A DNA stretch of 30,575 bases from Bacteroidota bacterium (GTDB lineage: Bacteria; Bacteroidota; Ignavibacteria; Ignavibacteriales; Ignavibacteriaceae). Location: assembly GCA_021778375.1 (NCBI GenBank), contig JAJYCM010000003.1, positions 1-30,575 of the forward strand, given 5' to 3'. The notes beneath the pieces are model-generated. The model saw only the letters and a program-made list of their open reading frames with translations, ran no database searches and was not told the DNA's origin. Position numbers and translations under genes: made by a program. Below, piece after piece: positions 24,472 to 30,575 of this stretch (its first letter is position 1; each line of letters opens with the position of its first letter).

Positions 24472-25131
24472 TCATCTAAACTTATTTGCCTTATCATGTA
24501 GTTCATTTAACAACAGCTCACATTTTTCAATTTCTTTCGAAGTTTCATCGTGACTTAAATTAGCATCAACATAAATCGGATCAGAAAACAAAATATTTAC
24601 CCTGGAAAAAAGCTTAGGGATTTCAAACCTATCCCAACTTTTTAGAATTCTTTTGCGTTTTATTCCAACAGCTACGAGTACGAGAGGTAAACTGCTTTTC
24701 TTTGCGGTAATAACAGCACCAGCTTTAAATTGATGAAAAGGGCCTCTCGGTCCGTCAGGGGTTAAAGCTATAGACCTATTGTTTTTTGCGAAGTCTATTA
24801 AAATTCCCAGTGCCACATCGCCGCCTTGGCTGCTAGAACCTCTTACAACATTAAAATTCCATTGTCTCAAAATTTTTGCTAACAAATCTCCGTCCTTGCT
24901 TTGACTCGTTAGCGCAGCAAAATTCTTATTGCGGAATAAAAACCACGGGAGTAACATACTGCCGTGCCAAAATGCGATAACAAAATTTTTCTTTTTCATT
25001 TCCATATCTTCAATTACTTGTTTATTAGTGTAATTGAATTTCAAACTTTTACAAAGAACATTCAAAGCAAAATGAAGAAGATAATATCCTGTAAATCTTA
25101 AAAAATTCTGTCGAGCCGTTTTAAGCTTCAT
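24472..25131 (-). CDS. DUF374 lysophospholipid-type acyltransferase
   Basis: 219 residues of the DUF374 family, related to glycerolipid acyltransferases. Seen: AFWHGSMLLPWF with H56 (the acyltransferase His, although the canonical H-x4-D acidic residue is not present), LTSQSKDGDLLAKIL, GSSSQGGDVALG, and LTPDGPRGP at about 117-125. An N-terminal hydrophobic stretch suggests membrane association. It starts 11 bases inside lpxB and precedes lpxK, so it most likely adds an acyl chain during lipid A assembly, taking the place of LpxL/LpxM-type enzymes. That role is inferred from context. Confidence 0.85.
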   Translation of the reverse strand: MKLKTARQNFLRFTGYYLLHFALNVLCKSLKFNYTNKQVIEDMEMKKKNFVIAFWHGSMLLPWFLFRNKNFAALTSQSKDGDLLAKILRQWNFNVVRGSSSQGGDVALGILIDFAKNNRSIALTPDGPRGPFHQFKAGAVITAKKSSLPLVLVAVGIKRKRILKSWDRFEIPKLFSRVNILFSDPIYVDANLSHDETSKEIEKCELLLNELHDKANKFR

Positions 25132-26266
25132 TTAGCATTCTGTAAATAATTTTCGCTGCTCTTTCAGAAGCTCCCATTGTTCCCAGCTTTGTCTTAATTT
25201 CCGACATCTTTTTCTTTATTGAGAGTAATAAGTCTTTATCGGATAAAATCTTCTTTAATTCAGTGTAGACTTTTTCTTGAGAAACATTATCTTGAATAAG
25301 TTCCGGCGCTACTTTTTCTCCGGCGACAATATTTACCATGCCGATATTACCAACCTTAATCAATTTTTTCCCGATTAGGTATGTTAAGAAACTTGTTTTG
25401 TACACGATCACAATCGGAAGCTCGAACAGAGCAGCCTCTAAAGTTGAAGTCCCGGATTTCACTATTCCGATTTTAGCGTTCTTTAGAAAATCGTATGTAT
25501 AACCCGTTACTACCTTAAAGTTATTGATGTTGGTAACCCTATTAAAAATTTTATCGTCAATATTAGGCGCGCAAGCAACAACAATTTGCATATTAAATTC
25601 TTCAGAAACTTTCTTTGCAGCCTTAATACTCTCCGGAAATATTTTTTCTATTTCATGCAAACGACTACCGGGAAGAATAAGCAAAATCTCTTTTCCCTGT
25701 TCAAGACCAAATTTTAGGAAGAGCTCATTTTTTGTTAAAAAAGTATAGTCTTCTATTCTTTCTAATAAAGGATGCCCTACAAACTCAACATCAACGCCGC
25801 TTTTTCTATAAAAATTTTCTTCAAACGGAAATACAACCAACATTTTGTTGACAAGATTTCGAATCTTCTTAATCCTGCCAGCGCCCCAAGCCCATATTTG
25901 GGGTGAAATATAATAGACGATTTTTAAGTTTAGCTTTTTCAATTTCTTTGCAATACTTAAATTGAAGCCGGGGTAATCAATCAACACAGCATTTCGAATA
26001 TTCTTTTCTTTGACAAGCTCTATCAAATCTTTTTGTGCTTTTCTTATAAAGGGAAGATGCTTCAGCACTTCAACAAATCCAAGGAAAGCCATTTTGTTTA
26101 TGTGATAAATTAATTTCATTCCGGCGGCTTCCATTTTATCGCCGCCGATTCCGAAAATATTTATTGCGTTATCAATCTTCTTCAGCTCTTTTACCAAAGA
26201 AGCACCGTGCAAATCACCGGAGGCTTCTCCGGCAATAATTAAAATATTTTTATTAAGATTTTTCAA
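25121..26266 (-). CDS. lpxB: Lipid-A-disaccharide synthase LpxB
   Basis: Peripheral membrane glycosyltransferase (GT19) joining UDP-2,3-diacylglucosamine and lipid X. Seen: N-terminal IAGEASGDLHGASLVKELKK (about 11-30), GIGGDKMEAAGM, FLGFVEVLKHLPFI, YYISPQIWAWGAGRIKKI, FVGHPLLERI, LLLPGSRLHEIEKIFP, and VKSGTSTLEAALFELPIVIVYK, the usual LpxB run. 381 residues is typical. The start appears to be TTG at 26266; no ATG lies before the conserved GEASGD. It follows the ICMT-like gene by 7 bases and overlaps the DUF374 gene by 11. Confidence 0.95.
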   Translation of the reverse strand: MKNLNKNILIIAGEASGDLHGASLVKELKKIDNAINIFGIGGDKMEAAGMKLIYHINKMAFLGFVEVLKHLPFIRKAQKDLIELVKEKNIRNAVLIDYPGFNLSIAKKLKKLNLKIVYYISPQIWAWGAGRIKKIRNLVNKMLVVFPFEENFYRKSGVDVEFVGHPLLERIEDYTFLTKNELFLKFGLEQGKEILLILPGSRLHEIEKIFPESIKAAKKVSEEFNMQIVVACAPNIDDKIFNRVTNINNFKVVTGYTYDFLKNAKIGIVKSGTSTLEAALFELPIVIVYKTSFLTYLIGKKLIKVGNIGMVNIVAGEKVAPELIQDNVSQEKVYTELKKILSDKDLLLSIKKKMSEIKTKLGTMGASERAAKIIYRMLNEA

Positions 26267-26273
26267 ATTGATT

Positions 26274-26861
26274 TTACATTCTTCTAAAAAACCAAAGCAA
26301 GAAAATTGTCAAGGAGACAAGAGTAAAGGCTTGTAAAGTCCTTTTTTCCGATTTCAATCCCGCCTTTAAATCAAATGGAGGCTGTTCAACATTACTTGCT
26401 TTGTAACGCGTTAACCGGGGAATGAACCTTGGTACATTGTTAAGATAATCCTGATAGTCCTTTCCGTAAGTTTTACTCAAATATCCTTCTTCTTCTTTTA
26501 TAATAAAATGGTATTGAATAAAAAAGAAAAGCAGGGCAACAATCTGCAGATAAGGAAAAATAGAGAAAGACATAACTCCAAGGCCAAAGTACATTAAAAT
26601 ATTTCCAACATAAAGAGGATTTCTAACCCGCCCAAACGGACCGCTTACGACTAAAAATGTTCCGCCAACGCTGCCCGTTGTTCGAGTTTCGCTTCCCGCC
26701 CAGCTTACTCCCCATAATCTTATTAATTCGCCGGTTACCGCAATTATAAAACCAAGAATTAAGCTCCACACGTTTGCGTCTTCATAAAAAAACATTAACA
26801 ATAAAAATGGTATCGGAGTATAACTTCGATATTTGAAGAATTTCGATGCGATGTTTGACAT
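26274..26861 (-). CDS. Isoprenylcysteine carboxyl methyltransferase (ICMT)-like membrane protein
   Basis: 195 residues with about five hydrophobic helices. The C-terminal half has the ICMT/PEMT signature: GPFGRVRNPLYVGNILMYFGLG (about 75-96) and KEEEGYLSKTYGKDYQDYLNNVPRFIPR (about 121-148), which binds SAM. The bacterial substrate of these enzymes is usually unknown; a lipid or a small thiol/carboxylate is plausible. It is first in the block with lpxB, DUF374 and lpxK (7 bases before lpxB), which hints at envelope-lipid methylation, but nothing in the sequence proves this. Confidence 0.82.
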   Translation of the reverse strand: MSNIASKFFKYRSYTPIPFLLLMFFYEDANVWSLILGFIIAVTGELIRLWGVSWAGSETRTTGSVGGTFLVVSGPFGRVRNPLYVGNILMYFGLGVMSFSIFPYLQIVALLFFFIQYHFIIKEEEGYLSKTYGKDYQDYLNNVPRFIPRLTRYKASNVEQPPFDLKAGLKSEKRTLQAFTLVSLTIFLLWFFRRM

Positions 26862-26905
26862 AATATATTTTTTTCTGTTAAATTATTTTTTGTGATTAAT
26901 TAATG

Positions 26906-26929
26906 CCGGCAGGTTTTAAAACAAGCCGG
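26906..26929 (-). terminator. Hairpin after the HAD phosphatase gene
   Basis: CCGGC (26906-26910) and GCCGG (26925-26929) enclose a palindromic core on both strands (GTTTTAAAAC on the minus strand). It lies 13-36 bases after the HAD stop and before the ICMT-like gene. It may separate the smc-side operon from the lipid A block; the downstream T-tract is weak. Confidence 0.35.
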
Positions 26930-26941
26930 GACGGACACATT

Positions 26942-27664
26942 CTATTCAGTCATATAAATTTCTTTTCGCTTAAGCTCGGCTTGATGCCGTTTCTTCAATC
27001 TCTTTTTTGATCTTAGCTGGTCTATTTTCAATATCACATCATCAAAATTTTTGTAAGGGAAATAGGTGATTCTTTCCAACTCGCAGAATTTTAGCAAGTC
27101 ATCTTTAGCAAAAATGAAATCGCAAAATTGAGAGGTATATTTATCAGAATTTCCGTCACCAATGAATATTGTAAAATCTTCATCGCTGCTATGACTGATA
27201 ATATGATTTCGTTTGCAGTTTGCTGATGTTGTGCAGCTTGCATCGAAATAAGGAAATTCTGGTGTCAAACGGTTATTTTCGTCTATTTCTAATTTATTGG
27301 AGTAAACACTTACATGATTAAGATTTTCTCTTTCAAAAATTCTCTTGATATAAAGATCAAAACCATCGCTTAGTATAATAAGCTCGATCTTATTTTCAGC
27401 ACAATATTTATCAAGGTTTTTAAAAGTAGAATCAATTTCCAACTTATCAATAAAATTTTTTAGTCTATTAATGTCAATTCTTCCTACCGAATCGCATAAC
27501 ATCAACCAGCAATCTTTAGCAGATATTTCGTCTTTCAGGAGGCTTGTAATTATTGAGTCAACTTTTTCTTTATTGCCAAACTCCCGGAAGATTGCTTCGC
27601 CAACATCTTCTTTTGAAATTGTGCCGTCAAAGTCTACAAATATTTTAAAAACCTTTTCCATCAT
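26942..27664 (-). CDS. HAD-superfamily phosphatase, MtnX/phosphoserine-phosphatase-like
   Basis: About 240 residues. Seen: HAD motif 1 FVDFDGTISKEDVG at the N-terminus (nucleophile Asp in DFDGT), motif 2 IILSDGFD, a conserved Lys region between, and motif 3 IGDGNSDKYTSQFCDFIFAK. The helical cap inserted after motif 1 matches HAD subclass IB, which includes phosphoserine phosphatase and MtnX (methionine salvage). No other methionine-salvage or serine gene is nearby, so the substrate is left open. The chosen start is ATG at 27664, three bases after the stop of the upstream exported-protein gene; TTG at 27670 and ATG at 27661 are alternatives. The C-terminus is unusually basic (KKRLKKRHQAELKRKE). 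Confidence 0.82.
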   Translation of the reverse strand: MMEKVFKIFVDFDGTISKEDVGEAIFREFGNKEKVDSIITSLLKDEISAKDCWLMLCDSVGRIDINRLKNFIDKLEIDSTFKNLDKYCAENKIELIILSDGFDLYIKRIFERENLNHVSVYSNKLEIDENNRLTPEFPYFDASCTTSANCKRNHIISHSSDEDFTIFIGDGNSDKYTSQFCDFIFAKDDLLKFCELERITYFPYKNFDDVILKIDQLRSKKRLKKRHQAELKRKEIYMTE

Positions 27665-27666
27665 TA

Positions 27667-29634
27667 TCAATTAGTTAGTACCATTTTTTTTACATCGACA
27701 AAATCATCAGCCATAAATCGGTAAAAATAAATCCCCGGTTTCAATCCTTGTGCTGAAAAAAAAACATGATTTTCTCCAGCCGGGAAAGTTTTATCGTCAA
27801 TTTGGCTTATCAACGCAACGTGTCCGTCATAAAATTCGATTGATACCCGTGAGGTTTTTGGTAAATAAAAACTTATTTCAGTTGAATCGGAAAAAGGATT
27901 GGGAGAATTTTGCATAACAATAATATCTGATGACTCTCCGAAATAATTTACTCTTGCAATATCAGATGTCTGAATATTGTTTGCAGCGTCTATTTGCTCA
28001 ATTCTATAATAAAGAGTTCCGGTTGTGTCGGGAACATCAAAGTATTGGAATGTTTTGTTGTTTGCTGATCCGTTTGAACGAATTGCTCCAACATTTTTCC
28101 ATGTCATTGTTCCGGTATCTGCCTCAATGGCTCTCTCAATATTGTATAATGACTTTCCTCTTTCGTTTGCAGCATTCCAAGCAATTTTGATTGAATCGTT
28201 TTGTACGATAGCTTCCAAATTGGATATTTGTGAAATATACGTTCCATTGTTGAAGACCTTTTGACCGTAAATTTTATTTATGCTGTTGCGGCGGTTTTTA
28301 AAAACCGCAATTGCTCCCCCCAGACCGTTTGGAACAAGGTTTAAATAACTTTTAGGAGTATTAAAATTTGCGGCTACCGCAATGCCAAGCGGATTCCATA
28401 GCATCTTTCCGCTGTTATCAAATCGTTGTGAATAAATATCTGCGTAAGTAGAATCGTTTCTACTGTCAATCCATGCCACTATTACGCCGCCCTTACCGTC
28501 GCTAATAAGACGCTGACCAAATTGCATACTTCTGAAACTTGAAACAGGAACTCCTGATTTATTCCACATTGGTCTTCCGCGTTTGTCAAACATTTGCAAA
28601 TAGATTTCTTTGGCTTTCTTAGTTTCATTTGTCCAGCTTAAAACAATCCCGGAGCCTACTTCAACCGCAACAGGATTAACCTGATTTCCTTTAAGATTTG
28701 TTATAAGCTTTCCACCAGGAATCCAAAGAGGAATTCCTTTGTCGCTGATAAGTTGATGATAAATTACTCTGTCAATTCTTTGCGTCTGCCAGGCGACATA
28801 TATTGATGTGCCAAGTTTCGTAATAAAATAATTTAGAACATTGTGAACTCTACTGGAAATTTCAATCGGCTTATTGCCCCATGCTTCTTTTCCTTCCCGG
28901 CTAACGTGCTGACCGAAAAGAATAATTCTTTCGTTTATAACTTCAAGCCAAAACACAAATACTCCCCCTTCTTCATCGGCAATTACGGAGGTCATATTTT
29001 TTTTAATTCTGGATTTATTTATGTTAATTCCACCATGACTAAAAATTTCCTTTCCGCCCGGTGAAAATTTCTTAACAATAATTCTGTAATCACCGGTAAT
29101 TTCCGGTTCTTTAGCCACATAAGAAATAAAAATGTTTCCATCATTATCTGAGTTAGCAGAATAATCACTTATTTCATCTTTCGAGCCGGAAATATCTATA
29201 CCGTTGTCGGTCCATAATAAAGTTCCGTTATGCGAAACACGCTGTGCAAATAAGTCTCCATTTTTTGATCTTGCAAAGTCTTTCCAGATTACAACAGCGC
29301 TATTAGGAAGACTTGCCGTACAGACGGGGTTTTCGGCTTGCCCTAAAAGACTTGTTATTTTTTTACCATCAGCCCTAAAGCTTATTCTGCCGCTCTCGTC
29401 AACGTGCATAAAAAAAATCTCATTCTGAAAGCTAACTTTATTATCCTGCCAAAAAACAAATGCGCCATTATTTTTATCACTTATAGCGGAAATATTAATC
29501 GGATCAACTGTTTCAATTGCTAAGGAAGTATTTATAGCTGGGTTGCTAACCCACTGAGCGAAAGAAGCCTGCGTTATAATAAAAGTAAAAATTGCAGCTA
29601 ATAATAATTCGAATTTTCGTTTGTTATGAGACAA
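27667..29634 (-). CDS. Large exported protein with type IX secretion sorting domain
   Basis: 655 residues. A signal peptide at about 1-26 (FELLLAAIFTFIITQASFAQ) is followed to about residue 470 by six to seven repeats of roughly 50-60 residues carrying W-x-D or W-x-E/N and IY-Q/ D-x-x-G-x-x-xW patterns (for example VVIWKDFARSKNGDLFAQ; VAWIDSRNDS...ADIYSQRFD; GKMLWNPLGI), suggesting a beta-propeller. A fibronectin-III-like segment spans about 475-565 (KIAWNAANERG...YYRIEQIDAANN). The last 80 residues are the type IX sorting domain: SPNPFSDSTEISFYLP, then LKPGIYFYRFMADDF and KKMVLTN. Secretion to the surface is predicted; the function is unknown. It starts with TTG at 29634, inside the last 11 bases of smc. 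Confidence 0.87.
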   Translation of the reverse strand: MSHNKRKFELLLAAIFTFIITQASFAQWVSNPAINTSLAIETVDPINISAISDKNNGAFVFWQDNKVSFQNEIFFMHVDESGRISFRADGKKITSLLGQAENPVCTASLPNSAVVIWKDFARSKNGDLFAQRVSHNGTLLWTDNGIDISGSKDEISDYSANSDNDGNIFISYVAKEPEITGDYRIIVKKFSPGGKEIFSHGGININKSRIKKNMTSVIADEEGGVFVFWLEVINERIILFGQHVSREGKEAWGNKPIEISSRVHNVLNYFITKLGTSIYVAWQTQRIDRVIYHQLISDKGIPLWIPGGKLITNLKGNQVNPVAVEVGSGIVLSWTNETKKAKEIYLQMFDKRGRPMWNKSGVPVSSFRSMQFGQRLISDGKGGVIVAWIDSRNDSTYADIYSQRFDNSGKMLWNPLGIAVAANFNTPKSYLNLVPNGLGGAIAVFKNRRNSINKIYGQKVFNNGTYISQISNLEAIVQNDSIKIAWNAANERGKSLYNIERAIEADTGTMTWKNVGAIRSNGSANNKTFQYFDVPDTTGTLYYRIEQIDAANNIQTSDIARVNYFGESSDIIVMQNSPNPFSDSTEISFYLPKTSRVSIEFYDGHVALISQIDDKTFPAGENHVFFSAQGLKPGIYFYRFMADDFVDVKKMVLTN

Positions 29635-30575
29635 AACTTAAATCCTCATTAAATCTAACGCTTACTAATTTTGAAATACCTTCTTCTTGCATTGTTACGC
29701 CGTAAAGAGTGCTGGCAGCTTCCATGGTGCGCTTGTTGTGTGTTACTACAATAAACTGAGTATCCTTGCTGAAGTCATGAATTATTTTTGTAAATCGATC
29801 TATGTTTGCGTCGTCGAGCGGTGCATCAATTTCGTCAAGTATACAGAATGGACTCGGTTTTACTAAATAAATTGCAAATAAAAGTGCAATTGCAGTTAAA
29901 GTTTTTTCACCTCCCGAAAGAAGTTCGATTGATGTTGGTCGTTTTCCTTTCGGTTTTGCTATAATTTCGATTTTTCCTTCAAGCGGATCGGCGTTTTCTT
30001 CAAGGCGCAGATCTGCTTCATCGCCGGGATTAAATAATCCTCTAAAAATATTTATGAAGTTCGTTCTTATCTTTTCAAAAGTATCCATAAAAAGAGTCTG
30101 AGCGTTGATGTTAATTTCTTCGATAGTCTTAACAATATCTTTTTCGGATTCTATCAAATCATTACGCTGCTTATTCAAAAATTCAAATCTTCCTCTTTCC
30201 TCTTCATATTCAGAGTAAGCAAGAAGATTTATAGGGCCAAGATTTTTAATCTGCTGCTTTAATGAATGAACCTCTTCTGTTCTCTGTTTAAAGTTAAATG
30301 TTTCGTTGTCTTCAAATTCCTTTAGCTCAAGAGAGAGTGAATAATTTTCTTGAACGTTTTCTTGAAGTGAATTTATTTTCATCGCAAGTTCATTAAGCTT
30401 CATTTCGGATGAATGGACAGCTTCGGAAACAATGTCTCTCTCTTTTCTTAAGCTTCGCTGCTTGTTTTCGATTTCCGAAATTTTCAATTGAACCATTTTA
30501 TATTCCGAATCAATTTTATTTTCTTCTTCAGTCAATATTTGCTTGCCAAGCTCAAGATTTTCTTGTTCGATTTTC
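29624..30575 (-). CDS. smc: Chromosome segregation protein SMC, C-terminal part (cut by window edge)
   Basis: The reading frame is open to the right edge, so this is the C-terminal roughly 316 residues of a protein normally about 1150-1200 long. Seen: a coiled-coil stretch rich in Glu/Lys/Leu (about 30400-30570), LINLLAYSEYEEERGRFEFL-like segment just before the head (GPINLLAYSEYEEER), then the C-terminal ATPase head with signature motif LSGGEKTLTAIALLFAIY, Walker B FCILDEIDAPLDDAN and the D-loop/switch FIVVTHNKRTMEAA. SMC dimers with ScpA/ScpB organise and segregate chromosomes. No start codon falls within the window. The exported-protein gene overlaps its 3' end by 11 bases. Confidence 0.95.
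   Translation of the reverse strand, partial: KIEQENLELGKQILTEEENKIDSEYKMVQLKISEIENKQRSLRKERDIVSEAVHSSEMKLNELAMKINSLQENVQENYSLSLELKEFEDNETFNFKQRTEEVHSLKQQIKNLGPINLLAYSEYEEERGRFEFLNKQRNDLIESEKDIVKTIEEININAQTLFMDTFEKIRTNFINIFRGLFNPGDEADLRLEENADPLEGKIEIIAKPKGKRPTSIELLSGGEKTLTAIALLFAIYLVKPSPFCILDEIDAPLDDANIDRFTKIIHDFSKDTQFIVVTHNKRTMEAASTLYGVTMQEEGISKLVSVRFNEDLSFVS

Overview
The window is an AT-rich bacterial chromosomal segment with dense, mostly operon-packed genes. It most likely comes from the Bacteroidota/FCB group, possibly Ignavibacteria. The lineage evidence is a large exported protein with a C-terminal type IX secretion (Por) sorting domain, a lipid A gene block, a TonB_C protein with MORN-type repeats, and candidate promoters matching the Bacteroidota pattern TTTG...TAnnTTTG. 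No mobile element, CRISPR array, tRNA or rRNA was seen. Several genes appear to start with TTG.

Layout, left to right. (1) A dGTPase gene (minus) diverges from recG (plus). (2) A tight plus-strand operon at 4030-7754 encodes two divergent paralogous D-Ala-D-Ala-ligase-like ATP-grasp enzymes, a small GNAT acetyltransferase and a KamA-type lysine 2,3-aminomutase that retains the lysine-specificity aspartates. This is the best candidate for an undescribed pathway: a beta-lysine-containing, possibly acetylated, small peptide or osmolyte. (3) A structured, possibly RNA-coding intergenic stretch and a perfect 17-bp palindrome precede pdxB (vitamin B6). (4) On the minus strand lie a MORN/TonB_C exported protein and the tRNA hydroxylase trhO. 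(5) A metal block has a VIT1/CCC1-like transporter (plus) converging on a minus-strand operon mntR-mntH-usp, with a palindromic operator candidate upstream of mntR. A 35-residue membrane microprotein and a hypothetical exported protein follow on the plus strand.

(6) From 16201 to the end all genes are on the minus strand: plsY-gpsA (phospholipid precursor), queA-ispD plus a methyltransferase-fold protein, ppdK (pyruvate phosphate dikinase), a lipid A block (ICMT-like, lpxB, DUF374 acyltransferase, lpxK), and smc (cut by the window edge), followed by the type IX exported protein and an HAD phosphatase.

Most genes are core metabolism or envelope functions. The accessory signals worth following are the KamA/ATP-grasp operon, its unusual translation start, the structured region behind it, the metal-regulation block with its microprotein, and a possible membrane-helix reading frame directly after the trhO stop codon.
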